Positions 16,829 to 25,034 of a DNA stretch of 64,000 bases are shown here, one piece after another (the first letter of the stretch is position 1; each line of letters starts with the position of its first letter). The notes beneath the pieces were generated by a model that saw only the letters and a program-made list of their open reading frames with translations, made no database searches and was not told the DNA's origin. A program made the position numbers and the translations under genes. Origin of the DNA: CAZAEL01 sp964484135 (GTDB taxonomy: Bacteria; Elusimicrobiota; Elusimicrobia; FEN-1173); NCBI GenBank assembly GCA_964484135.1, contig CAZAEL010000003.1, forward strand, positions 1 to 64,000. Reading direction: 5' to 3'.

Positions 16829-18136
16829 ATGGAGCCACAGCAGACAGCCACCCCCACAGCCCCTCAGCGCCAGCTGAACGCGGCCACGCTCAGCAAAGCC
16901 ACCATGGCCGAGCTCATCAAGGTGTCCGAGGAATTGAAAGCCGGTCCCGTCTCCGGCCTGCGCAAGCAGGAGCTCATCGCCAAGATCCTGGAGGCCCAGG
17001 CCCGCAACTCCGGCGTCATCACGGACCAGGGGGTTCTGGAGGTGCTGCAGGACGGCTTCGGGTTCCTCCGCAGCCCGGACTACAACTATCTGCCGGGGCC
17101 GGACGACATCTACATCTCCCCTTCCCAGATCAAGAAGTTCAGCCTGCGCAAGGGGGACACGGTGTCGGGCCAGGTGCGCCCGCCCAAGGACCAGGAGCGT
17201 TTCTTCGCCCTCCTGCAGGTGCACGCCATCAACGGGGTCAGCGTGGAGAACATCCAGAACCGCCCCCTGTTCGACAACCTGACGCCGCTGTACCCGCAAA
17301 AGCGGATCGTGCTGGAGACCAAGAAGGACGAGATCAACACCCGCGTCCTGGACCTGGTGGCGCCCATCGGCAAGGGCCAGCGCGGCCTGATCGTGGCCGC
17401 GCCCCGTACGGGCAAGACCATTTTTCTCCAGAAGATCGCCAACGCCATCACCACCAACCACCCCGAGGTTTACCTCATCGTCCTGCTCATCGACGAACGC
17501 CCCGAAGAGGTCACGGACATGCAGCGGAGCGTCAAGGGCGAGGTCATCTCCTCCACCTTCGACGAGCCCGCGGACCGGCACGTGCAGGTGGCCGAGATGG
17601 TGATCGAGAAGGCCAAGCGCCAGGTGGAGCACGGCACGGACGTGGTGATCCTGCTGGACTCCATCACCCGCCTGGCCCGCGCGTACAACACCGTCACCCC
17701 GTCCTCGGGACGGGTGCTCTCCGGCGGTCTGGATTCCAACGCGCTCCAGCGGCCCAAGCGGTTCTTCGGCGCGGCCCGGAACATCGAGGAGGGGGGGAGC
17801 CTCACCATCATCGCCACCGCCCTGGTCGAAACCGGCAGCCGCATGGACGACGTCATCTTCGAGGAGTTCAAGGGCACGGGCAACAGCGAGGTGTACCTGG
17901 ACCGGAAACTGGCCGACCGCCGCATCTTCCCCGCCATCGACATCACCCGGTCCGGCACCCGCAAGGAGGAGCTCCTGCTCTCCGCGGACGAGTTGAACAA
18001 GGCCTGGATCCTGCGCAAGGTCCTGGCGCCCCTCTCGCCCACGGACGCCATGGAACTTCTCATCGAGAAGCTTTCCGCCACCAAATCCAACAAGGACTTC
18101 CTCAAGTCCATGGAGCTTTCCAGCATGGAGAAGTGA
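16829..18136 (+). CDS. rho: Transcription termination factor Rho
   Basis: A hexameric RNA-dependent ATPase that ends transcription at Rho-dependent sites. All parts are present in 435 residues: an N-terminal Rho_N helix bundle (MAELIKVSEELK), the RNA-binding cold-shock fold with DGFGFLR (75-81), Walker A APRTGKT (191-197), Walker B ILLDSITRLARAYN, the Q-loop/R-loop region with SGGLDSNALQRPKRFFGAARN, and a conserved C-terminus. The ~20 residues before Rho_N are Pro/Thr/Gln-rich, with no large insertion. It is preceded by its own strong promoter and a ~170-nt leader. Rho autoregulates through its leader in other bacteria, so this may also occur here. Confidence 0.97.
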   Translation: MEPQQTATPTAPQRQLNAATLSKATMAELIKVSEELKAGPVSGLRKQELIAKILEAQARNSGVITDQGVLEVLQDGFGFLRSPDYNYLPGPDDIYISPSQIKKFSLRKGDTVSGQVRPPKDQERFFALLQVHAINGVSVENIQNRPLFDNLTPLYPQKRIVLETKKDEINTRVLDLVAPIGKGQRGLIVAAPRTGKTIFLQKIANAITTNHPEVYLIVLLIDERPEEVTDMQRSVKGEVISSTFDEPADRHVQVAEMVIEKAKRQVEHGTDVVILLDSITRLARAYNTVTPSSGRVLSGGLDSNALQRPKRFFGAARNIEEGGSLTIIATALVETGSRMDDVIFEEFKGTGNSEVYLDRKLADRRIFPAIDITRSGTRKEELLLSADELNKAWILRKVLAPLSPTDAMELLIEKLSATKSNKDFLKSMELSSMEK

Positions 18137-18437
18137 CCGGCCGCCCCGCGGCTGGGCGCTTCTGAGCGGCGTTGGCCGCTGAAGGGTCTTCCGCCCTCCT
18201 TTCCGGCGCCTTTTCCAGGCGCCTCCCCGATGTTTTTTGGTCCTCGGATACGGACGGGTCGTCCGCCGTTCGCGGCGCCCCTGCGGGTCCGGGGCTCGGG
18301 CCGACCCTCGCCCGGGCTTGCGACAAACCTGGGCGCATTCGCGCCCGTCGCATACGGCTGCCGCTGGCGGCCGCGACCCGATTCGCCGCGACCGCGCCCT
18401 CTGGAAAAACCCGGTTTTCCGACGTAAACTTAAAAAG
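18137..18437 (+). other. Intergenic region between rho and the M23 peptidase gene
   Basis: About 300 nt without a convincing gene. It holds a perfect 6-bp hairpin with a 4-nt loop (AGCGGC/GCCGCT, 18165-18180). It also holds a GGCGCC/GGCGCC hairpin (18205-18223) with a run of six Ts about 9 nt further on, a possible weak terminator for rho. A GGAAAA/TTTTCC hairpin lies just before the peptidase start. An open frame through this stretch has a composition unlike the real genes and no recognisable motif. No tRNA-like or promoter consensus was seen. Confidence 0.5.
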
Positions 18438-19382
18438 ATGAAGAGATCCCATCATCCCATCGACGCCCTGCTCCTGGGGGTGCTTCTGGCCGTGCTGGGG
18501 GTCGTCCTGTTCCCGGGCGGGAAGGCCTCTTTCGCCCTCCAGGCCGCCCAGCCCTTTCCCAACCCCTACCTGGCGACCGCGCAGGCCGGCCCCCTGGAGC
18601 CTTCCCCGGAGGTGTACCAGCGCCTGGGGAGGATGGGCCGGATCGTGGTGGGCCAGTACGTGACCCGGCCCGGCGACACCCTGGCCTCCGTGGCCAAGAC
18701 CTTCGGGACCACGCCCACCTCCCTGCGGAGCACCAACCGCCTTGAGTCCCCGGCCCTGACGCCGGGCAAGACCCTGCTGGTCCATCCCGGCGAAGGGATG
18801 ATCCACCAGGTGCAGGAGGTCAAGGGGGCGGCCGAGGACCTGTCGCGCATCGCGGAGCGGTACAACCAGGCCCCGGAGCGCATCGCCCGCGCCAACCGTC
18901 TGCCCGGCGTGGCGCTCCTCTCCTCCCGGTGGCTTCAGGCCGGCGACCTGCTTTTCATCCCCCGGGCGCGGCTGCGGTTTTCCGAGTATGACTTCCCCGT
19001 CTCCTGGGTCCGCGGCAAGCGGTTCATTTCCTCGGGCTTCGGCGTGCGCCGCCACCCCATCTACCGCCACAGGAGCTTCCACAAGGGGTGGGACATGCCC
19101 CGGCCCTACGGATTCCCCGTGAAAGCGTCCCGGGACGGCCGGGTCGTCTTCGCCGGCTGGCGCACGGGGTACGGCCGCCTCGTCATCCTGAAGCATTCGG
19201 GCGGCGTCCGGACCTGGTACGGCCATTTGTCCAAGGTGACGGTCACGCCGGGGCAGACGGTCAAGAAGGGGCAGGTGGTGGGGAAGGTGGGCAGCACGGG
19301 CATCGCCACCGGCCCCCACCTGCACTTCGAGGTGCGGGACAGGTACGGAAACTCTTTAAATCCGAAGAAATTTTTGTTTTAA
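18438..19382 (+). CDS. LysM-containing M23 family metallopeptidase
   Basis: An envelope protein likely to cut peptidoglycan cross-links or act as an amidase activator. The start is the ATG giving MKRSHHP, followed by one hydrophobic segment (residues 8-25) that acts as signal anchor or signal peptide. A LysM domain (about 73-116, YVTRPGDTLASVA) and a second weaker LysM-like repeat (about 124-175) precede the M23/LytM domain (about 198-300). The zinc ligands are visible: HKGWD (His215, Asp219) and HLHFE (His294/His296), plus YGHL. The catalytic set is complete, so this is probably an active endopeptidase, not a degenerate EnvC/NlpD activator. The usual M23 fold ends at residue 314 with no extra domain. 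A terminator follows at 19416. Confidence 0.9.
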   Translation: MKRSHHPIDALLLGVLLAVLGVVLFPGGKASFALQAAQPFPNPYLATAQAGPLEPSPEVYQRLGRMGRIVVGQYVTRPGDTLASVAKTFGTTPTSLRSTNRLESPALTPGKTLLVHPGEGMIHQVQEVKGAAEDLSRIAERYNQAPERIARANRLPGVALLSSRWLQAGDLLFIPRARLRFSEYDFPVSWVRGKRFISSGFGVRRHPIYRHRSFHKGWDMPRPYGFPVKASRDGRVVFAGWRTGYGRLVILKHSGGVRTWYGHLSKVTVTPGQTVKKGQVVGKVGSTGIATGPHLHFEVRDRYGNSLNPKKFLF

Positions 19383-19415
19383 TATAGGTTCCGCCAGCCA
19401 GTCGTGAACGAACGG

Positions 19416-19447
19416 CCAAAGCCCTTGCGGGGGGTTTGGTTTTTTTA
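19416..19447 (+). terminator. Intrinsic terminator after the M23 peptidase gene
   Basis: The arms CCAAAGCCC and GGGGTTTGG pair with one G-G mismatch around a short loop rich in G. An eight-base T run (19440-19447) follows directly. Position and shape fit a Rho-independent terminator. Confidence 0.7.
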
Positions 19448-19486
19448 TTTGGCCGGCGCAAAGGTTCCCAAGGAAAGGACGTTATC

Positions 19487-19861
19487 ATGAAAGAAGGCAT
19501 TCATCCCCGTTACGCGGAGGCGGTCGTGGAGTGCGCCTGCGGCAACCGCTTCGTCACGCGTTCCACGCTCCCCAAGATCCGTCTGGAGATCTGCTCCAAC
19601 TGCCATCCCTTTTACACGGGCAAGCAGAAATTGATGGACACGGCCGGCCGCGTCGAGCGGTTCGAGAAGCGCTTCGCCAAGACGGGCGGAAAGACCGTGG
19701 TGCGCAAGCCCACCGCCACCAAGGCCGCCCCCAAGGTCTCCAAGTCCACCAAGAAAGTCCTCCGGAACACGCCGCGGGCCATGCCCCCGGCCGACAAGCG
19801 GGGTTCGGCCGAAAAACGGCCGGCCAAGCCCGCCGCCAAACCGGCCACGCCCGCGCGTTAG
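19487..19861 (+). CDS. rpmE: Large-subunit ribosomal protein bL31 with a long basic C-terminal tail
   Basis: The start is the ATG giving MKEGIHPRY, preceded by an AAGGAAAGG site; upstream in-frame ATGs are not needed. The first ~66 residues are a zinc-type (C+) bL31: Cys16/Cys18 and Cys36/Cys39, then HPFYTGKQKLMDTAGRVERFEKRF. The protein continues to 124 aa, nearly double the usual 66-75. The extra ~58 residues are rich in Lys, Ala, Pro, Thr and Arg and of low complexity, as in disordered RNA-binding tails. The gene sits between two terminators and is probably transcribed alone. Confidence 0.93.
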   Translation: MKEGIHPRYAEAVVECACGNRFVTRSTLPKIRLEICSNCHPFYTGKQKLMDTAGRVERFEKRFAKTGGKTVVRKPTATKAAPKVSKSTKKVLRNTPRAMPPADKRGSAEKRPAKPAAKPATPAR

Positions 19862-19876
19862 GGGTTTTTCTCGATG

Positions 19877-19918
19877 GATCGCGTCTCCGCCCGGAAGGGG
19901 GAGGCGCGATCTTTTTTT
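19877..19918 (+). terminator. Strong intrinsic terminator after rpmE
   Basis: A 12-bp stem (GATCGCGTCTCC pairing with GGAGGCGCGATC, one G-U pair) with an 11-nt loop is followed by seven Ts (19912-19918). This is the best terminator in the window. Confidence 0.92.
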
Positions 19919-19950
19919 GCCCCGTCCCCGGACGGTTTTAGGTGACCCCC

Positions 19951-21033
19951 ATGGACCCGCGCTACGCCCAGGTGGAAGAGGAATACCATGCGCTGCAGAA
20001 GCGCCTGGCCGATCCCGCTTTGTCCCACGGGTCCGAGGCGTACCAGCGGGCGGCCCGCGAATTCAAGCGGCTGGAGCCCATCGTCCAAAAGATTGAAACC
20101 CGCCGCCGGCTGGCCGACGAACTCAAAAACCTTCAATCCTTGAAAGAGAGCCCGGAACGGGAGATGCGCGAGCTGGCCCTGTCCGAGGGAGAGGCCCTCC
20201 TGGCGCGCCTGGCCGAAACGGACCGGGAGCTGGACGAGGCGCTCACCCCCCGGGACCCGGAGGACGGCCGGGACGTGATCATGGAGATCCGCGCCGGCAC
20301 GGGCGGGGACGAGGCCGCCCTCTTCGCCGGGGACCTGTTCCGCATGTACGGCCGGTACGCCGCGGAGAAGGGCTTCGCGGTGGAGCTCTATTCCAGCCAC
20401 CCCACGGGCCGGGGGGGATTCAAGGAAGTGGTTTTCGGCGTGAAGGGGCAGGACGTGTTCCGCCACTTCAAGTTCGAGCGGGGGGTGCACCGGGTGCAGA
20501 GGATCCCCGTGACCGAGGCCTCGGGCCGCATCCATACGTCCACCGCCACGGTGGCGGTGCTGCCGGAGATGGACGAGGTGGAGGTGGAGATCAACCCCGC
20601 GGACCTGCGCATCGACACCTACCGCGCCAGCGGCGCCGGGGGCCAGCACGTCAATCGGACGGACTCGGCCGTGCGCATCACCCACCTGCCCACGGGCGTG
20701 GTGGTGGCCTGCCAGGACGAGCGGAGCCAGATCAAGAACCGGGCCAAGGCCATGAGCCTGCTGCGGGCCAGGCTCTACCAGCAACGGTTGGAGCAGGCGG
20801 CCACGGAGCGGCGGGACCTGCGGCGTTCCCAGGTGGGCACGGGCGAGCGCAGTGAAAAGATCCGCACGTACAATTTTCCCCAGGACAGGATCACGGACCA
20901 CCGCATCAACCAGAATTTCCACAGCCTGCCGGCCGTCATGGAAGGCCAGATGGACGCCATCGTGAAGGCCTGTTGGGCGTGGGAGCGGGACCAGAAGGCC
21001 GCGGAAAGCGGCAAGGCGGGGGTTCCCCGATGA
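19951..21033 (+). CDS. prfA: Peptide chain release factor 1
   Basis: Recognises UAA and UAG stop codons and triggers peptide release. Numbered from the ATG at 19951 (360 aa, normal length), the RF1-type anticodon tripeptide PVT is at 186-188, inside RIPVTEASGRIHTSTATVAV. The catalytic GGQ is at 230-232, in GAGGQHVNRTDSAVR. A GTG at 19942 would add three residues; the ATG is chosen because AGGTG at 19940-19944 is then a well-spaced ribosome binding site. The PVT tripeptide and conserved context distinguish it from RF2 (SPF). It overlaps prmC, the methylase of its own GGQ glutamine, by 4 nt. Confidence 0.96.
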   Translation: MDPRYAQVEEEYHALQKRLADPALSHGSEAYQRAAREFKRLEPIVQKIETRRRLADELKNLQSLKESPEREMRELALSEGEALLARLAETDRELDEALTPRDPEDGRDVIMEIRAGTGGDEAALFAGDLFRMYGRYAAEKGFAVELYSSHPTGRGGFKEVVFGVKGQDVFRHFKFERGVHRVQRIPVTEASGRIHTSTATVAVLPEMDEVEVEINPADLRIDTYRASGAGGQHVNRTDSAVRITHLPTGVVVACQDERSQIKNRAKAMSLLRARLYQQRLEQAATERRDLRRSQVGTGERSEKIRTYNFPQDRITDHRINQNFHSLPAVMEGQMDAIVKACWAWERDQKAAESGKAGVPR

Positions 21034-21929
21034 GCGGTCGGCCGACCCTTTCCGCCGAGCAACGAAGCCTGGAAGAGGTCTTGCGGCAGGTCGTCCTGCG
21101 GCTTCGGGAGGCCCGCATCCCCAACGCCGAGGGCGAGGCGAGGGAGCTTTTGGCCGCGGCCCTGGGGTGCGCGCCCTTGTCTTTGTTTCTGAAGGGCCGG
21201 GAGCCTCTGCCGGAAACGGCGACGGAAAGAGTCGGGGCGTTGTTGGAAGAACGCCTGAGGCGGCGGCCCCTGGCCTACGTTCTGGGAGAGTGGAGTTTCC
21301 TGGATTTGCGTTTGCGCGTGACCGAGGACGTCCTGATCCCCAGGCCGGAGACGGAAGAGCTCCTGGAATGGGCCGCCCAAACGCTGGCGCGGGAGTCCTC
21401 CGCGGGGCGGTCTTTGGGGCTGGCGGACGTGGGCACGGGCGCGGGGGGGCTGGCCCTGGCCCTGGCCCGGCGCTTTCCGGAGGCCTTGTTGTGGGCCACG
21501 GATGTTTCGACCAAGGCCCTGGCCGTGGCCCGGGAAAACGCGGCGCGGCACGGTTTGTCCGGACGGGTGCGATTTCTGGAAGGCGACCTGTTGTCCCCGC
21601 TCCTGTCGCGGGGGCAGGCTTTCCTGGACGGCGTCCTGGCCAACCTGCCGTACGTGGCGTCCGACGACATGCCCCGGCTTGAGCCGGAGGTGCTCTGGGA
21701 GCCGCGGCTGGCCCTGGACGGCGGCGCCGGCGGTCTGGAGATCGTTCGGAGGTTCCTGCCCCAGGCCCTGCGGGCCCTGCGGCCCGGCGGGACGGTTTTC
21801 CTGGAGGCGGGGTTGGGGCAGGCGTCGGTTCTGGCCCGGGACATGGCCGGCGCGGGGTTTCAGGACGTGAGGACGGAGAAAGACATGAACGGCATCCTTC
21901 GCTTTTTGCAGGGGACGAAACCGCGATGA
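21030..21929 (+). CDS. prmC: Release factor glutamine N5-methyltransferase (PrmC/HemK)
   Basis: Methylates the glutamine of the release-factor GGQ motif using S-adenosylmethionine. It has 299 residues, with an N-terminal helical substrate-binding domain, the IPRPETEELLEW motif and the SAM-binding ADVGTGAGGLALALA (132-146). The motif normally read as NPPY is NLPY here (205-208), followed by the expected W-E-P-R-L-A-L-D-G-G segment. Prolines at this site are near-universal in PrmC, so the Leu is worth noting, although related N-methyltransferases tolerate it. The start is the ATGA overlap with prfA, and position directly behind prfA supports the assignment. It overlaps murA by 4 nt at its end. 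Confidence 0.92.
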   Translation: MSGRPTLSAEQRSLEEVLRQVVLRLREARIPNAEGEARELLAAALGCAPLSLFLKGREPLPETATERVGALLEERLRRRPLAYVLGEWSFLDLRLRVTEDVLIPRPETEELLEWAAQTLARESSAGRSLGLADVGTGAGGLALALARRFPEALLWATDVSTKALAVARENAARHGLSGRVRFLEGDLLSPLLSRGQAFLDGVLANLPYVASDDMPRLEPEVLWEPRLALDGGAGGLEIVRRFLPQALRALRPGGTVFLEAGLGQASVLARDMAGAGFQDVRTEKDMNGILRFLQGTKPR

Positions 21930-23188
21930 TCCGCCTCGACTCCTTTTTGATCCGGGGGGGCTATAAGCTCAAAGGCGCGGTGCGCGTTTCGGGCTCCAAG
22001 AACGCCGCCCTGCCCTGCCTCTTCGCCACGCTCCTGACGGACGAGGAGTGCCTCATCGAGAACGTGCCGGACCTGCAGGACATCCGCACCGCGGTGTCGC
22101 TCCTGGAACAACTGGGCAAGCGCGTGGTGCGGTCCCCGTCCCGCGTGCGGGTCCTGCCCCGCCGGAAGCTGACGCACCTGGCCTCCTACGACCTGGTGCG
22201 GCGCATGCGCGCCAGCGTGGTGGTCATGGGGCCGCTCCTGGCCCGTCTGGGCCGGGCCCGGGTGTCCCTGCCGGGCGGCTGTTCCATCGGCGCCCGCCCG
22301 GTCAACTATCACATCCAGGCCCTGGAGCGGCTGGGCGCCTCCCTCCGCGTGGAGGAAGGCTACGTCACGGCCAGCGCGCCGCGCCTGCGCGGGGCCGCCA
22401 TCCGCCTGCCCTTCCCCAGCGTGGGCGCCACCGAGAACGTGATGATGGCCGCGGTCCTGTCTCCGGGCCGCACCGTCATCCGCAACGCGGCCCGGGAGCC
22501 GGAGATCCAAGATTTGGCCGCCTGCCTCCGGTCCATGGGGGCCCGCGTCCGCGGGGAGGGGACCTCCGTCATCCGCATCGAGGGCGTTCCCCGGCTGCAC
22601 GGGGCCCGGCACCGGGTCATCCCGGACCGCATCGAGGCCGGCACCTTTTTGGTGGCCGCGGCCATGACCAAGGGGCGGGTGCGCCTCCGGGACGCGGCCC
22701 CGGAACACCTGACCAGCGTGCTGCAGGCCTTGAAGCGCGCGGGCCTCGGAATTCGGGTGCGGGGCGCGGAGATCGAGGCCGCCTGGACCCGGCCCCTGCG
22801 GCCCCTGTCCGTCCGGACCCGGGTGTACCCCGGTTTTCCCACGGACATGCAGGCCCAGTGGATGGCGCTCATGTGCCTGGCCAAGGGACGCAGCCGCATC
22901 ACCGAATCCATTTTCGAGAACCGTTTCCTGCACGCCCAGGAGCTGACGCGCATGGGCGCGCGCATCGAGATCCGGGGAAACACCGCCCTCATCGAAGGGG
23001 GGAACCGGCTGTCCGGCTGTCCGCTCATGGTGTCGGATCTGCGGGCCGGCGCGGCCCTGGTTCTGGCCGGGCTGGCGGCCCAGGGCCGGACCACCGTTTT
23101 GAGGGTGTACCACCTGGACCGGGGCTATGAACGCATGGAGCGGAAGCTCCGGGCCCTGGGCGCGCGGATCCGGCGCGTACCCCGGTAG
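21926..23188 (+). CDS. murA: UDP-N-acetylglucosamine 1-carboxyvinyltransferase
   Basis: Catalyses the first committed step of peptidoglycan synthesis, adding enolpyruvate to UDP-GlcNAc. At 420 aa it is of standard size. The SGSKNAALP motif near the start supplies the conserved Lys25. The catalytic cysteine is Cys119 in LPGGCSIGARPVN, so the enzyme should be the fosfomycin-sensitive type. The C-terminal YPGFPTDMQAQWMAL and DLRAGAALVLAGLAAQG segments complete the EPSP-synthase-like fold. Start overlaps the prmC stop (ATGA), making prfA-prmC-murA a tight operon. A compact extended -10 promoter for the his operon begins four bases after the stop. Confidence 0.96.
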   Translation: MIRLDSFLIRGGYKLKGAVRVSGSKNAALPCLFATLLTDEECLIENVPDLQDIRTAVSLLEQLGKRVVRSPSRVRVLPRRKLTHLASYDLVRRMRASVVVMGPLLARLGRARVSLPGGCSIGARPVNYHIQALERLGASLRVEEGYVTASAPRLRGAAIRLPFPSVGATENVMMAAVLSPGRTVIRNAAREPEIQDLAACLRSMGARVRGEGTSVIRIEGVPRLHGARHRVIPDRIEAGTFLVAAAMTKGRVRLRDAAPEHLTSVLQALKRAGLGIRVRGAEIEAAWTRPLRPLSVRTRVYPGFPTDMQAQWMALMCLAKGRSRITESIFENRFLHAQELTRMGARIEIRGNTALIEGGNRLSGCPLMVSDLRAGAALVLAGLAAQGRTTVLRVYHLDRGYERMERKLRALGARIRRVPR

Positions 23189-23191
23189 AAT

Positions 23192-23200
23192 TGATATAAT
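23192..23200 (+). promoter_or_regulatory. Extended -10 promoter for the his operon
   Basis: TGATATAAT is a perfect extended -10 element (TGn followed by TATAAT at 23195-23200). No good -35 box is seen at the expected distance. Transcription should begin around 23207, so the hisD TTG at 23212 would lie only a few bases from the 5' end of the message. Confidence 0.65.
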
Positions 23201-23211
23201 TTGGGGCCAAT

Positions 23212-24381
23212 TTGCGAGACAAAGTCGAAAAAATTCTGGATCAGGTAAAGAGGGGCGGAGACCGGGCCCTGTCCGCGCTTTTGCGGCGGTTCGACGGGGT
23301 TTCCCTGCCGCCCCGGCGGTTCCGCGTGCCCCTGGACCGCGCCCGGCGGGCCCTCCGGGACCTGCCCGCGGACCGGCGCCGGGCCCTGTCCGAGGCGGCC
23401 GCCCGCATCCGGCGGTTCCATGAGGCGGAACGCCGGCGTTTGCCCCTGTCCTGGAAGGAAACCGCCGGCGGCCTCACCGTGGGGCAGCGCTGGACCCCGG
23501 TGGACTCGGCCGGCGTGTACGTGCCGGGCGGACGGTTCGCGTACCCCTCCACGGTCTTGATGACCGCGATCCCGGCCAAGGCGGCGGGCGTGAGGCGGGT
23601 GGTGATGACCACCCCGCCCCGGCACCTCACGCAGGAGGTCCTGGCCGCGGCGGCCCTGGCCGGCGTGGACGAGATTTTCCAGCTGGGCGGGGCCGCCGGC
23701 GTGGCGGCCCTGGCCTTCGGCACCCGCACGGTGCGGCCCGTGGACCTGATCGCTGGGCCGGGCGGCGCCTGGGTCACGGAGGCCAAGCGTCAGGCCTTCG
23801 GTTACGTGGGCATCGACGCCCTGGCCGGGCCCAGCGAGATCGTGCTCCTGGCGGACGCCTCCGCGCCCGCGGCCTGGGCCGCGGCCGACATGATGGCCCA
23901 GGCGGAGCACGACCCCCTGGCCCGGGCCACCCTGATTTCGCCGGACGCCCGCGTTTTGGCCAAGGTCAGGAAGGCGGTCCAGGCCCGGTTCCGCGGCCAG
24001 TGCCGGTTCCTCAAGGCGCGGAGCTGGAAGGAAGCCGTGAAAAAAGCCGATGAACTGGCGCCGGAACACCTGTCCCTGATGGTCAGGCGGCCGGAAAGCC
24101 TTTTGCCCGGCATCCGGCACGCGGGCGCGATTTTCCTGGGCCCCTCGTCGCCCGTGGCCGCGGGGGACTATTGGGCCGGGCCGTCCCACGTCCTGCCCAC
24201 GGGCCGGGCCGCCCGGTTTTCCTCCGGGCTTTCGGTCCTGACGTTTTTGAAACGTTCCAGCCTCATCCGGCTGTCCCCGGCGCTGTTGCGCCGCAAGGCC
24301 GGGGCCGTGGCCCGTCTGGCCCGGCTGGAGGGGCTGGAACAACACGCCGCCTCCGTTGAGGCGCGCCTGAACGCCAGATAA
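23212..24381 (+). CDS. hisD: Histidinol dehydrogenase
   Basis: Performs the last two NAD-dependent oxidations of histidine synthesis, histidinol to histidine. It has 389 residues; full-length enzymes are usually ~430, the difference being a short N-terminus. Diagnostic stretches include VPGGRFAYPSTVLM, GAAGVAALAFGT, LIAGPGGAWVTEAKR, DALAGPSEIVLLAD, AQAEHDP (zinc/catalytic region) and LAPEHLSLM. The start is forced: an in-frame TAA lies at 23197, and TTG 23212 is the only usual start codon before the conserved region. There is no Shine-Dalgarno sequence, and the promoter lies right upstream, so the mRNA may be nearly leaderless. Confidence 0.93.
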   Translation: MRDKVEKILDQVKRGGDRALSALLRRFDGVSLPPRRFRVPLDRARRALRDLPADRRRALSEAAARIRRFHEAERRRLPLSWKETAGGLTVGQRWTPVDSAGVYVPGGRFAYPSTVLMTAIPAKAAGVRRVVMTTPPRHLTQEVLAAAALAGVDEIFQLGGAAGVAALAFGTRTVRPVDLIAGPGGAWVTEAKRQAFGYVGIDALAGPSEIVLLADASAPAAWAAADMMAQAEHDPLARATLISPDARVLAKVRKAVQARFRGQCRFLKARSWKEAVKKADELAPEHLSLMVRRPESLLPGIRHAGAIFLGPSSPVAAGDYWAGPSHVLPTGRAARFSSGLSVLTFLKRSSLIRLSPALLRRKAGAVARLARLEGLEQHAASVEARLNAR

Positions 24382-24391
24382 GGAGTCTCCC

Positions 24392-25033
24392 ATGCCCGCA
24401 CGGAACCGCTCCGCCTCCCGCGCACGCGAAACCACGGAAACCTCCGTCCGGATGGAGCTGGACCTGGACGGCCGGGGCCGGTACGGGGTGAAGACCACCT
24501 TGCCGTTCCTGGACCACATGCTGGAGCTTTTCGCCAAGCACGGCAACTTCGACCTGGCGGTGAAGGCCAAGGGCGACACGCACATCGACGACCACCACCT
24601 GGTGGAGGACATCGGCATCGTGCTGGGGGAGGTCCTGGCCGAGGCCCTGGGCGACAAGCGGGGCGTGGTCCGGTACGGCCAGGCCCTGCGGCCGGAACGG
24701 GACAGGCCGCCCCGGCAGGGCCGCGCGCTGACGCCCATGGACGAGACCCTTTCCTACGTGGCGCTGGACCTGTCGGGCCGCCCCTATTTCGACTTCAAGG
24801 TGCGGTTCCGGCCCCAGAGCAAGGCGCCCTTTTCCTTCGAGCTGCTGGAGGATTTTTTCCAGGCCGTGGCCTTCAGCGCCAAGATGAACCTGCACATGAA
24901 GCTTTTGCAGGGCCGCAACAACCACCACATCGCGGAGTCCCTGTTCAAGGGGTTCGGCCGGGCCCTGGCCCAGGCCGTGGCCCTGGACCCGCGCCGCGCC
25001 GCCGCGGTCCCTTCCACCAAAGGACGCCTGTGA
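24392..25033 (+). CDS. hisB: Imidazoleglycerol-phosphate dehydratase with a short insertion
   Basis: Dehydrates imidazoleglycerol phosphate to imidazoleacetol phosphate in histidine synthesis. It is monofunctional (213 aa), without the phosphatase domain of enteric HisB. The manganese-binding repeats are present: DDHHLVEDIG near 66-75 and NNHHIAES near the C-terminus, plus FLDHMLELFAKHG. Between RYGQA and TPMDETL, usually contiguous apart from one or two residues, there is an extra Arg/Pro-rich stretch of about 14 residues (about 99-112). AAGGAG lies just before the ATG. It follows hisD by 10 nt. Confidence 0.93.
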   Translation: MPARNRSASRARETTETSVRMELDLDGRGRYGVKTTLPFLDHMLELFAKHGNFDLAVKAKGDTHIDDHHLVEDIGIVLGEVLAEALGDKRGVVRYGQALRPERDRPPRQGRALTPMDETLSYVALDLSGRPYFDFKVRFRPQSKAPFSFELLEDFFQAVAFSAKMNLHMKLLQGRNNHHIAESLFKGFGRALAQAVALDPRRAAAVPSTKGRL

Positions 25034-25034
25034 C

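Noticed and set aside
18172..18441. Open frame in the rho-M23 gap
   Set aside because: Composition is Arg/Ala/Pro-rich, no ribosome binding site, no motif, and it runs into the start of the real peptidase gene.
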